Shown here: piece after piece, positions 1-6,550 of the stretch | Numbering within the stretch: the first letter of the stretch is position 1 | Layout of the letters: every line of letters starts with the position of its first letter | Assembly: GCA_019114645.1 (NCBI GenBank) | Contig: DXFC01000124.1 | Coordinates: 1 to 6,779, forward strand | DNA from: Candidatus Halomonas stercoripullorum | GTDB lineage: Bacteria > Pseudomonadota > Gammaproteobacteria > Pseudomonadales > Halomonadaceae | Direction of reading: 5' to 3' | DNA length: 6,779 nucleotides | Translations under genes and position numbers: made by a program | Notes under the pieces: model-generated | What the model was told of the DNA's origin: nothing | What the model saw: only the letters and a program-made list of their open reading frames with translations | Databases searched by the model: none

Positions 1-562
1 GCGACAGGCCGACGAGGATGCCCGGAAACAGTCCGGCGGCAAACAGCGCCCGCAGGTCCACACCGGGTACCACGATGGAATAGAGAATCAGCGCCACGGA
101 GGGCGGAATCAGGATCGCCGTTGAAGCGGAAGCGGCGATCAGTGTGGCGGAGAAAGGCTTGGGATAGCCCGCCTTGGTCATGCTCGGCAGCATCACCATG
201 GCCACCGCTGCGGCATCGGCCGGGCCGGAACCGCTCATCCCGCCCATGATCATGCAGACCAGTATCGCTACCAGCGCCAGCCCGCCGTGACGCGGCCCGA
301 TCAGCGCCTGGGCGAAACGTACCAGGCGCAACGCTACCCCGGAGCGCTCGAAAATCAGCCCGGTCAGAATAAATAGCGGAATGGCGATCAACGGGTATTT
401 GGCGATGCTGTTGTAAGTGTTGGTACCCAGCGTCGCCAGCATGTCGGGCGAAAGCCCCGTTACGATGCCCACCGCACCGGCCATTGCCAGTGAAAACGCA
501 ACCGGCACGCCGGCAATCAAGAGCCCGGCGAAGGCCAGGATCATCCACAAATCAGGGCTCAT
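1..562 (-). CDS. dctM: TRAP transporter large permease subunit, DctM family (partial, C-terminus outside window)
   Basis: This is the large membrane subunit of a tripartite ATP-independent periplasmic (TRAP) transporter, the subunit that forms the ion-coupled translocation channel in the inner membrane. The visible 187 residues begin MSPDLWMILAFAGLL and are strongly hydrophobic. They carry the DctM landmarks GGMSGSGPADAAA (about residues 103-115) and ILIPPSVALILY (about 149-160). The family is usually about 425-430 residues with many transmembrane helices, so more than half the gene lies beyond the left edge. The start is supported by a GGGAGG ribosome-binding site (570-575 on the plus strand as cctccc) seven bases upstream. 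The first 11 bases overlap the end of dctQ, which indicates translational coupling of the two membrane subunits. The family call is secure. The substrate cannot be read from this subunit. Confidence 0.95.
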   Translation of the reverse strand, partial: MSPDLWMILAFAGLLIAGVPVAFSLAMAGAVGIVTGLSPDMLATLGTNTYNSIAKYPLIAIPLFILTGLIFERSGVALRLVRFAQALIGPRHGGLALVAILVCMIMGGMSGSGPADAAAVAMVMLPSMTKAGYPKPFSATLIAASASTAILIPPSVALILYSIVVPGVDLRALFAAGLFPGILVGLS

Positions 563-1031
563 CGGTGAGCCTCCCACTCAGACGATCGCGGGCCTGCTGC
601 ATCAGGCGTACCAGCATTGCGGCAGAAAGTAATGGCAGCCACAGCAGGTACCACCACTGCGGCAAGCCCAACCCCGGCGACAGCGACCCCCACTGATACT
701 CTTCCCAGGTCAGCTTGGCGCCATACCAGGTAATCAGGCCCAAGACGATGGCCCCGCACACAGTCTGGAACAATATCAGCACCCGCCGCAGCCCGCTTGG
801 CAGTGCCCGCTCAAGCATGCCGATGCGGATATGACCATTGCGCCGCAGCGCGACCGCAGCGACTGCGAATGTCAGCACCACCAGCAAGAACACCGAAAAC
901 TCTTCGGTGAAAGCCAGTGAGCCGCCGATAAAGTAGCGCGTGATCACGTTGCCCAGGCTGATCAGCGCGATGATGGTCAGCGCCAGTGAGCCCAGCCAGC
1001 GCTCCGGCCTGGCATCGGGGGTGAATTTCAT
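552..1031 (-). CDS. dctQ: TRAP transporter small permease subunit, DctQ family
   Basis: This is the small, four-helix membrane subunit of the TRAP transporter and partners DctM in the inner membrane. The 159-residue protein has hydrophobic segments at about residues 12-32, 44-62, 84-105 and 124-144, which is the usual DctQ layout and length. Diagnostic family features are NVITRYF (28-34) followed by a Phe-Thr-Glu-Glu motif (41-44) at the start of helix 2, and a short basic loop (RRNGHIRI, 63-70) leading into the second half. The start has a GAGG Shine-Dalgarno sequence five bases upstream. The gene follows dctP after a 63-bp gap that contains a strong hairpin, and its stop codon lies inside dctM. 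Separate DctQ and DctM subunits, rather than a fused QM protein, are the common arrangement. Confidence in the family is high. Confidence 0.95.
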   Translation of the reverse strand: MKFTPDARPERWLGSLALTIIALISLGNVITRYFIGGSLAFTEEFSVFLLVVLTFAVAAVALRRNGHIRIGMLERALPSGLRRVLILFQTVCGAIVLGLITWYGAKLTWEEYQWGSLSPGLGLPQWWYLLWLPLLSAAMLVRLMQQARDRLSGRLTDEP

Positions 1032-1050
1032 GACCGCCTCACAGGAAAAT

Positions 1051-1076
1051 GCCCGGCTCCATGAACGGAGCCGGGC
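1051..1076 (-). terminator. Intercistronic hairpin between dctP and dctQ
   Basis: A perfect 10-bp GC-rich inverted repeat (gcccggctcc / ggagccgggc) encloses a 6-base loop. On the transcribed strand it is followed by ATTTTCC, so the U-run is only four bases long and interrupted. It sits 18 bases after the dctP stop codon and 19 bases before the dctQ start. Such hairpins after a binding-protein gene usually act as partial terminators or as 3' stabilisers, giving more binding protein than permease. The structure is directly visible; its role is inferred. Confidence 0.75.
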
Positions 1077-1094
1077 CGAACAAGTTGGCTTGCT

Positions 1095-2105
1095 TCAGCG
1101 GGCCTCGATGGACTCCCGGGCAGTGTCGACCAATTCCTGGCCAATGCGCGGCGCCCACTTGTCGTAGACTCCCTGAGTGGCCTCGACAAAAGCAGCGTGC
1201 TGCTCTTCAGTGAGCTCGACCACCTCCACACCACGCTCCTGAATCGCCGCCAGGCGCTCATGCTCCTCCTCGCGAGTCATGGCGGTTTCCCAGGCACCCG
1301 CCTCGATGGCGGTCTCGCGCAGAATCTCGCGCTCCTCCTCGGAGAGCGTTTCCCATACACGCTGGTTGACGGCAAAGATCAGCGGGTCGTTCATGTAGTT
1401 CCACAGCGTCAGGTACTCCTGGCCCACCTGGTCGATGCGTGCCACATCGAACACGGAAAGCGGGTTTTCCTGGCCGTCCACGGCACCGGTAGTCAGCGCG
1501 GGCTGGGCATCGGTCCAGCTCATCTGGGTGGGATCGGCACCCAGGGCATTGAAAGTATCCTGGAACAGCGGCGAGCCCACGACGCGGATCTTGAGGCCAT
1601 CCAGGTCATTGGGCTCGGTGATCGGCCCACGTGAGTTGGAAACCTGGCGGAAGCCGTTCTCGCCCCAGGCCAGTGGAATCACACCACGCGACTCAATCGC
1701 CTCGAACACCATTTCGCCGGCAGGACCCTGTGTTACCGCGTCTACCGCAGCTTCATCGGGGAAGAAAAACGGCAGTGAGAACAGGTTGAGCTCGGGCACC
1801 TGGGGCGACCAGTTAATCGTCGAACCCACCGCCATATCGATCAATCCGGAACGCATGGCGGAAAATTCACGGGTCTGGTCACCTGCCACCAGCTGCGAGT
1901 TGGGATAGACTCGAAGGGTCAGCTCGCCCCCGGTACGCTCTTCCACCAGCTCGGCCCACTTCTCCGCGGCCTGCCCCCAGGGGAAGGCATCGGACAGTAC
2001 AGTAGAGACAGAAAGTTCGCGGGCCTGGGCGGTAAGCGAGGCGGTAAGCACGGCGGCACCGGCCAGTGCCGTGGCAATACGGGTGAAACGGCGAGTTGAG
2101 TTCAT
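1095..2105 (-). CDS. dctP: TRAP transporter periplasmic solute-binding protein, DctP family
   Basis: This secreted receptor captures the substrate, normally an organic acid, in the periplasm and delivers it to DctQM. The 336-residue protein starts with a Sec signal peptide: basic n-region MNSTRRFTR, a hydrophobic core rich in Ala, Leu and Thr, and a predicted cut after AQA at residue 28. The mature part has the DctP hallmarks. These are the Pro-Asn-Ser-Gln-Leu-Val region near residues 68-73, GFRQVSNS (151-158), and DLDGLKIRV (168-176), whose Arg174 is the family's usual carboxylate-binding arginine. They are followed by the LGADPTQMSW and GAVDGQENP block (188-215). The start at 2105 is chosen over an in-frame ATG at 2147 because it has an AAGGA Shine-Dalgarno sequence six bases upstream and begins directly with the signal peptide. 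The ligand is unknown; the neighbours suggest a ureide, glyoxylate- or glycerate-related acid. Confidence 0.95.
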   Translation of the reverse strand: MNSTRRFTRIATALAGAAVLTASLTAQARELSVSTVLSDAFPWGQAAEKWAELVEERTGGELTLRVYPNSQLVAGDQTREFSAMRSGLIDMAVGSTINWSPQVPELNLFSLPFFFPDEAAVDAVTQGPAGEMVFEAIESRGVIPLAWGENGFRQVSNSRGPITEPNDLDGLKIRVVGSPLFQDTFNALGADPTQMSWTDAQPALTTGAVDGQENPLSVFDVARIDQVGQEYLTLWNYMNDPLIFAVNQRVWETLSEEEREILRETAIEAGAWETAMTREEEHERLAAIQERGVEVVELTEEQHAAFVEATQGVYDKWAPRIGQELVDTARESIEAR

Positions 2106-2124
2106 GATATTTCCTTGCAACGGA

Positions 2125-2145
2125 GCCGGTGCCAAGGGGACCGGC
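2125..2145 (-). promoter_or_regulatory. Hairpin in the dctP leader, just upstream of the ribosome-binding site
   Basis: A 6-bp perfect inverted repeat (gccggt / accggc) with a 9-base loop ends nine bases upstream of the dctP Shine-Dalgarno sequence. It would fold in the 5' untranslated RNA and might stabilise the transcript or modulate translation. No run of U residues follows, so it is not a terminator. The role is inferred and uncertain. Confidence 0.35.
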
Positions 2146-2160
2146 AATGATTATCGTTCT

Positions 2161-2246
2161 GGCGAGACATCGACAATTCCATCTCGCCTCGACATTTTAC
2201 GATGTCGCTCGCTGAATAATAGCCGGCTACTACTATCGGACACCAA
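2161..2246 (-). promoter_or_regulatory. Candidate dctP promoter with two dyad-symmetric operator-like sites
   Basis: Two inverted repeats lie in the gap upstream of dctP. One is ggcgaga-N14-tctcgcc at 2161-2188. The other is cgacat-N6-atgtcg at 2190-2207, separated from the first by a single base. Immediately upstream, on the transcribed strand, is a TATTAT box (2216-2221) with a TTGGTG box (2241-2246) at a long 19-base spacing. A second, weaker pair is TTGTCG (2171-2176) with GATAAT (2150-2155) at a short 15-base spacing. If the first promoter is used, both dyads would lie at and just after the start site, where a repressor could block transcription. The GntR regulator encoded two genes upstream is the obvious candidate. 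The symmetries are visible; promoter and operator roles are inferred. Confidence 0.35.
2220..2229. repeat. Perfect 10-bp palindrome tagccggcta between the DUF192 gene and dctP
   Basis: The sequence is its own reverse complement. Its left half, tagccg, recurs as a direct copy at 2250-2255, so the region can also pair over a 20-base loop (2230-2249). It overlaps the candidate -10 box of dctP at 2216-2221. No U-run follows, so it does not look like a terminator for the DUF192 gene. Function is unknown. Confidence 0.3.
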
Positions 2247-2272
2247 CGCTAGCCGACATGCCGGCACACGCT

Positions 2273-2818
2273 TTACTCGACGCTGGAAGCACCAACGCAA
2301 CCGTCAGGCTGACCCGGCCATTTCACACAATCCCCCTCCCCGATACCATGCGCCTCAAAGTAACCGGCATTGACCTCCAGCGCCGCACTATACTCCACTC
2401 CGGCCACGGTAGCAGGACAGTCAGCGGGGTTGGGCGAGGTGCAGGGCTGCATGGTATAGAGCGCTGCGATGCGCCCCTGCTCATCAATAAAGGCGATATC
2501 CAGCGGTATGCGGGTGCGATACATCCAGAAACCGCTCTGTGGGGGCTGGGGGGATGGATAGACAAACAGCATGCCCGCATCAGGATCGAGTGAGTCACGA
2601 TCCATCAGTCCTTTGCGGCGTTCAGCAGCGGTCTGCGCAAGTTCCACCTGTAGCGAATATCGCTCCCCTTCAGACAGGATCTCCAGTGCCGAGCGTTCGA
2701 GCTCCTGCGCGCCAGCCGAGACTTGCCAGATCAGCAGCAGCGCAGCCAAAGCCACCAGGGCGGCACCCAGCCTTTGGCGTGATACGTCTTGCGTTATTTT
2801 CATACTGCCTACGTTCAT
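2273..2818 (-). CDS. Exported DUF192 family protein
   Basis: This belongs to the DUF192 family (Pfam PF02643), whose molecular function is not established. An N-terminal hydrophobic stretch (about residues 18-34) ending in SAGAQE looks like a signal peptide with cleavage near residue 37, so the protein is probably periplasmic. The domain spans about 47-168. It shows the family pattern: an AERRKGLMDR block (65-74), GMLFVYPSP (82-90), GFWMYRTRIPLDIAFID (96-112), and a C-terminal AALEVNAGYF then GEGDCV. Four cysteines in the exported part (126, 134, 164, 174) could form disulfides. The start is uncertain. The ATG at 2818 is 3 bp after the gntR stop and could be coupled to it but has no Shine-Dalgarno sequence. 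The ATG at 2803 has a weak AGG just upstream and gives a more typical signal peptide (MKITQDVS). The gene appears cotranscribed with gntR. A role in the neighbouring pathway is not demonstrated. Confidence 0.85.
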   Translation of the reverse strand: MNVGSMKITQDVSRQRLGAALVALAALLLIWQVSAGAQELERSALEILSEGERYSLQVELAQTAAERRKGLMDRDSLDPDAGMLFVYPSPQPPQSGFWMYRTRIPLDIAFIDEQGRIAALYTMQPCTSPNPADCPATVAGVEYSAALEVNAGYFEAHGIGEGDCVKWPGQPDGCVGASSVE

Positions 2819-2821
2819 GAA

Positions 2822-3556
2822 TCAGCTAGTGACACTTTCGCCTTGGCCAAGAATCGCCATCAGGTCAATGTGCGCCTCACGCGTGCCTAGATCGAGCAAA
2901 CCTTCTAGCGCCTCAAGGTGCTGGTGGATGCAGTGTCGCGCCGCCTCGCCATCACCACTGCGCAGATGCACCAATAGCGCCGGATGGTCTTCCGCCAGGT
3001 AGCAGCTGGCCAGGCCGGCGCGCTTGTAAAGCGCGATAACAATGGAGGAGCGTAGAATCAGGTCGGTCAGCATGCTGCCCAGCACGCGATTGGGTGAGTG
3101 CTCGGCCAGCAGGTGGTGTATCGCCAGGGAGTGTTCGATACGCTCTGCTTCGTTACCATGCGCGTAGGCTCGGGCCTCCCGTTCGATCAATTCGTCGATG
3201 GCATCCAGCTGCGCCTTGGGTAGACGACCGGCCAGCAACGCCACCACCTCGCCTTCCACCAGACGTCGCGCATCGAAGGTTTCGCGGGTTTCTTCAACGC
3301 TCGGCGCCCTCACCCGGGCCACCTGATTGGGCCGCTGGGTAACCACATGATCAGCTGCCAGCCGGGTCATGGCACGGCGCACCACCGAGCGGCTGACGCC
3401 GAAAATCTCGCCCAGCGCCACCTCCGGCAAACGTGTACCGGGCGGCAATCGCTGGGTCAGTACGGCGGTGCGCACCTTGTCGACGATGAAATGGTCGCTA
3501 ATTCGCCCGCCATTGCGGGTCTCAGCGGCAACCTCATCCTGCCAGGCTGTGCTCAT
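2822..3556 (-). CDS. GntR family transcriptional regulator with FCD ligand-binding domain
   Basis: This is a 244-residue cytoplasmic DNA-binding regulator of the FadR/FCD branch of the GntR family, the usual length for the group. The winged helix-turn-helix occupies about residues 20-85 and contains LPPGTRLPEVALGEIFGVSR followed by SVVRRAMTRL, the GntR recognition region. The FCD domain spans about 92-220, starting with FDARRLVEGEVVALLA. His147, His191 and His213 align with the usual metal-ligand histidines. The acidic residue normally four positions before the first of these appears to be Ser143, so metal binding may differ. The start is 8 bp after the pyruvate kinase stop, with a purine-rich AAGGG in the pyk tail as a distant ribosome-binding site. 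Such regulators are typically repressors released by an organic acid. Candidate targets are the dyads upstream of dctP or the kinase leader. The ligand is unknown. Confidence 0.93.
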   Translation of the reverse strand: MSTAWQDEVAAETRNGGRISDHFIVDKVRTAVLTQRLPPGTRLPEVALGEIFGVSRSVVRRAMTRLAADHVVTQRPNQVARVRAPSVEETRETFDARRLVEGEVVALLAGRLPKAQLDAIDELIEREARAYAHGNEAERIEHSLAIHHLLAEHSPNRVLGSMLTDLILRSSIVIALYKRAGLASCYLAEDHPALLVHLRSGDGEAARHCIHQHLEALEGLLDLGTREAHIDLMAILGQGESVTS

Positions 3557-3564
3557 GGCTTATT

Positions 3565-5058
3565 TTACCCTTTCCCTTCTTTGTGCTTTTGTTCGACAGC
3601 GAGGATCTTCATGGTATTGGTGCCGCCGTGGGCATTCATTTCGTCACCGCGAGTCAAGATGACGTAATCGCCCGGCTCGGCAATGCCTTGTTTTACCAGC
3701 AGAGCAAGTGCACGGTCGTTGAGCTCGGTGACTGCCATCGCGGTCGTATCGAACGGCAGTGAGACCACACCACGGTAGAGCGCCATACGGCGCTGGGCAA
3801 CGGGACTATGTGCCAGCCCGACAATGGGCAGCCCAGAGCGAATGCGTGAAGCGATCAAGGGCGTATAACCGGTAGACGTCATGCATGCGATAGCCGCCAC
3901 GCCTTTCAGGTGGTTGGCGGCATACATGGCAGACAGCGCGATGGTTTCGTCAATACGAAAGAAGCCTTCGTGAATGCGATGGCTCGATTCCTGAGCGATG
4001 CGCTCACGTTCGGCGCCCAGACACACCCGCTGCATCGCTTTCAGCGTCTCCACCGGATACTCGCCCACGGCAGTTTCACCCGAGAGCATCACCGCATCGG
4101 TACCATCAAGCACGGCATTGGCGACATCAAACACTTCAGCCCGCGTCGGTAGCGGCGAGCTGATCATGGACTCCATCATCTGCGTTGCAGTAATCACCGC
4201 GCGATCCAGGGTACGGGCACGCTTGATGATACGTTTCTGCATTCCGATCAGCTTTTCATCGCCGATCTCGACACCCAGATCGCCCCGCGCCACCATGACA
4301 GCTTCCGAAGCCTTGATGATGGCATCCAGCGTGGCGTCATCCGCCACTGCCTCGGCACGCTCAAGCTTGGCTACCAGGCCAATCTCGCTACCCCGCTCAC
4401 CCAGCAGGCGACGTGCCTCGTGCATGTCGTCGGCCGAGCGCGGAAACGAAACCGCCAGATAGTCCACGCCGATCTCGATGGCAGTTTCAATATCCGCCAA
4501 GTCCTTATCGGTAAGTGCAGGCGCCGAGAGCCCACCCCCCTGCTTGTTGATCCCTTTGTTGTCGGAAAGCCGGCCACCCGTCACCACGATGGTATGTACC
4601 TGCTGCCCATCAACACGCTCAACATCAAGCACCACCCGTCCATCATCCAGCAGCAAACGATCGCCGGCACTGACATCCTCTGCCAGCTGGGCATACTCAC
4701 AGCCTACCCGGGTGCTGTCACCGGCTTCGGTATCCATCCCCATGTCGAGGATGAACGGCTGCCCTTCCTCAAGCGTGACCGCCCCTTCCCGGAAGCGGGC
4801 CACACGGATCTTGGGTCCTTGCAGATCGCCCAGTGCGGCGACACTGCGCCCCAGGCGTTCGGCAATCTGGCGCACGGCCACCAGGCGACGGCGGTGATCG
4901 GCAGCCGTACCGTGGGAAAAGTTGAGGCGTACCACATCGATACCAGCACGAAGCATGGCTTCCAGCACGCCCTCGCGGTCGCTGGCTGGACCCAGGGTGG
5001 CGACCATCTTGGTGCGGCGAATCGGTTCGTGAAGCGGAGCATGGAGCGGAAACGTCAT
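3565..5058 (-). CDS. pykA: Pyruvate kinase, PykA type
   Basis: This enzyme transfers phosphate from phosphoenolpyruvate to ADP, giving pyruvate and ATP, in the cytoplasm (EC 2.7.1.40). The 497-residue protein is full length and aligns throughout with E. coli PykA. The match includes RRTKMVATLGPAS (14-26), VVRLNFSHG (42-50), GDLQGPKIRV (77-86), the PykA-style stretch KGINKQGGGLSA (168-179), the active-site signature LVAKLERAEAV with Lys231 (228-238), MVARGDLGVEIG (255-266) and ITATQMMESM (289-298). The C-terminal allosteric domain (about 365-490) keeps a Thr-Ser-Thr-Gly phosphate loop (394-397). Residue 93 is Ala where E. coli PykA has Lys, near the position linked to potassium dependence. The start overlaps the kinase stop by 4 bp (ATGA) and has a GAGGA ribosome-binding site. 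In this operon it completes conversion of glycerate carbon to pyruvate, like ttuE beside ttuD in tartrate loci. It may be a second, pathway-specific isozyme. Confidence 0.96.
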   Translation of the reverse strand: MTFPLHAPLHEPIRRTKMVATLGPASDREGVLEAMLRAGIDVVRLNFSHGTAADHRRRLVAVRQIAERLGRSVAALGDLQGPKIRVARFREGAVTLEEGQPFILDMGMDTEAGDSTRVGCEYAQLAEDVSAGDRLLLDDGRVVLDVERVDGQQVHTIVVTGGRLSDNKGINKQGGGLSAPALTDKDLADIETAIEIGVDYLAVSFPRSADDMHEARRLLGERGSEIGLVAKLERAEAVADDATLDAIIKASEAVMVARGDLGVEIGDEKLIGMQKRIIKRARTLDRAVITATQMMESMISSPLPTRAEVFDVANAVLDGTDAVMLSGETAVGEYPVETLKAMQRVCLGAERERIAQESSHRIHEGFFRIDETIALSAMYAANHLKGVAAIACMTSTGYTPLIASRIRSGLPIVGLAHSPVAQRRMALYRGVVSLPFDTTAMAVTELNDRALALLVKQGIAEPGDYVILTRGDEMNAHGGTNTMKILAVEQKHKEGKG

Positions 5059-6374
5059 GGTGTCCTCGGCAAGACCAGGATGGCTCGGAAGTCGTTGACA
5101 TTGGTACGCGTCGGCCCCGTAATGATGAGCCGGTCCAATGCCTGAAAGAAAGTATACGCATCATTGCGTGACAAATAATCGGTCACGGCCAGACCATGTT
5201 GCTGTGCCCGCCTCCAATCGTCGGGCGTGAACAACGCTCCGGCGTTATCTTCAGAGCCATCAATCCCGTCTGTGTCGATCGCCAGGGCGTAAATATCCGA
5301 GGCGCCTTGCAGCGCCTCGAACATGCCCAGCAGGTACTCCACGTTGCGCCCGCCGCGTCCTTCGCCACGCACGGTAACGCTGGTCTCGCCACCAGACAGC
5401 AGCAGTAGCGGCTGTTCAGTAGTGTCACGCGCTTCGAGAGCCAATCTGGCATGCACCCGGCCCAACTCGCGGGCCTCACCCTCCAGGTCATCACCCAACA
5501 CGCGCACCGCGGCACCAGCCACTTCCGCCGCCTGCCGGGCGGCTGTCAGTGCATCGCAGGCGCGGGCCAGGACCACACTGTCATCACGCTCGAAAAGCGC
5601 ATCATCCGGGGAAGGCGCGCTCTGATCATTTTCAAGGTGGCGACGCACCCGGGCGGGGATGGCGATGGCGTAGCGCTCAAGTACCGTCAGCGCATCGGCC
5701 GGTGTCGTGCGGTCGGGTAGCGTGGGGCCCGAAGCGATCTGGGCCGCTACGTCACCGGGAATATCGGAAATTAGCCAGGTCACCACTTGAGCTGGGTGCG
5801 CGGCCACCGCCAGGCGACCGCCTTTGATGGCAGAAAGGTGACGCCGTACCGTATTCATCTGCCCGATCGGTGCGCCGCTGCGCAACAACTCATGATTGAT
5901 GGCCTGCTTGTCGCCTAGCGAAATACCTTCCGCCGGCAGCGTCATCAGTGCCGAGCCACCACCGGAGATCAACGCGATGACACGATCCTCCTCACCCAGC
6001 CCGGCTACCGCTGCAAGCATGCGCCGGGCTGCTTGTTCGCCCAGGTCATCAGGCATCGGGTGAGACGCTTCGAGCACCTCGATCAGGCCACAAGCTTCCT
6101 CCTGACCTTGCAACCCGTGTCCATAACGCGTGACTACCAGGCCGGAAAGTGGCGCACCGGGACAGTTTGCCTGCCAGGCCCCCTCCAGGGCTTTGGCCAT
6201 GGCCGCCGCTGCCTTGCCGGCTCCCACCACCACGGTACGCCCGGGCGGTGGATCGGGGAGCAAGTCGGGAACGAGGGAGTCTGGATGAACAGCACAGATA
6301 GCGGTATCAGCCAGAGTACGCAGCCAGGTGACGGGGTCCGCCGTGTCATTCAGGACAGGAAGCTCATGCGACAT
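5055..6374 (-). CDS. ttuD: Type-2 (MOFRL) glycerate 2-kinase, often annotated hydroxypyruvate reductase TtuD
   Basis: This probably phosphorylates D-glycerate to 2-phosphoglycerate with ATP in the cytoplasm (EC 2.7.1.165). The 439-residue protein has the two-domain layout of this family. An N-terminal DUF4147 domain (about 10-240) carries VVVGAGKAAAAMA (48-60), LISGGGSALM (135-144), NTVRRHLSAIKGGRLA (174-189), SDIPGD (203-208) and SGPT (215-218). A C-terminal MOFRL domain (about 322-433) carries LLSGGETSV (325-333), GRGGRNVEYLL (339-349), AIDTDGIDGSED (365-376) and GPTRTNVND (420-428). Homologues were historically called hydroxypyruvate reductase (TtuD), but there is no dehydrogenase fold here, so kinase is the better call; gckA is an alternative symbol. 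The start at 6374 has a GAGGT ribosome-binding site five bases upstream. A longer in-frame start at 6494 would run through a terminator structure and is rejected. The stop overlaps the pyruvate kinase start, so product and consumer enzymes are translationally coupled. Confidence 0.93.
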   Translation of the reverse strand: MSHELPVLNDTADPVTWLRTLADTAICAVHPDSLVPDLLPDPPPGRTVVVGAGKAAAAMAKALEGAWQANCPGAPLSGLVVTRYGHGLQGQEEACGLIEVLEASHPMPDDLGEQAARRMLAAVAGLGEEDRVIALISGGGSALMTLPAEGISLGDKQAINHELLRSGAPIGQMNTVRRHLSAIKGGRLAVAAHPAQVVTWLISDIPGDVAAQIASGPTLPDRTTPADALTVLERYAIAIPARVRRHLENDQSAPSPDDALFERDDSVVLARACDALTAARQAAEVAGAAVRVLGDDLEGEARELGRVHARLALEARDTTEQPLLLLSGGETSVTVRGEGRGGRNVEYLLGMFEALQGASDIYALAIDTDGIDGSEDNAGALFTPDDWRRAQQHGLAVTDYLSRNDAYTFFQALDRLIITGPTRTNVNDFRAILVLPRTP

Positions 6375-6401
6375 GGCACACCTCAAGGCGGTGATAGCAG
6401 G

Positions 6402-6451
6402 AAAAAAGCCCGACGACGGGGGAGGGGGTAAACCAGAGTCGTCGCCGGGGC
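6402..6451 (-). terminator. Intrinsic terminator or attenuator in the glycerate kinase leader
   Basis: On the transcribed strand, CGACGAC (6438-6444) pairs with GTCGTCG (6411-6417) and is followed by GGC and six T residues (6402-6407). A further GCC/GGC pair can form outside a 4-base bulge. The loop is long (20 bases) and pyrimidine-rich. The U-run ends only 27 bases before the kinase start. It could terminate allA transcripts. Because a candidate promoter lies upstream of it, it could also act as an attenuator on the kinase operon. Confidence 0.6.
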
Positions 6452-6453
6452 AA

Positions 6454-6471
6454 GGATCGCCATGGCAATCC
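6454..6471 (-). other. Hairpin immediately upstream of the leader terminator
   Basis: GGATTGC and GCGATCC flank a CATG loop and form a 7-bp stem with one G-T wobble, two bases before the terminator region begins. In the leader RNA it would fold before the terminator and may take part in an alternative structure. No known riboswitch class was recognised. Confidence 0.4.
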
Positions 6472-6550
6472 AGGGGCAGGTGACGGCCCGACACCCACCC
6501 AGAGAATCATCAAGTCAAACTGCTGAGCAACCTGACTGATGCGTTTAGCT

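Noticed and set aside
2106..2147. N-terminal extension of DctP from an ATG at 2147
   Set aside because: It would place 14 residues before a normal Sec signal peptide, and the start at 2105 has a clear AAGGA ribosome-binding site.
2106..2272. Intrinsic terminator after the DUF192 gene
   Set aside because: The palindromes here are not followed by a U-run on the transcribed strand, so they are treated as possible operators or leader structure.
4420..5145. A 241-codon plus-strand reading frame antisense to pykA, and other long plus-strand frames opposite the real genes
   Set aside because: These are antisense shadows of well-conserved genes in high-GC DNA. They show no recognisable domain or ribosome-binding site.
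6375..6494. N-terminal extension of the glycerate kinase from an ATG at 6494
   Set aside because: The extra 40 residues are low-complexity, cross the terminator hairpin and lack a Shine-Dalgarno sequence, while the start at 6374 has GAGGT at proper spacing and begins where the family begins.
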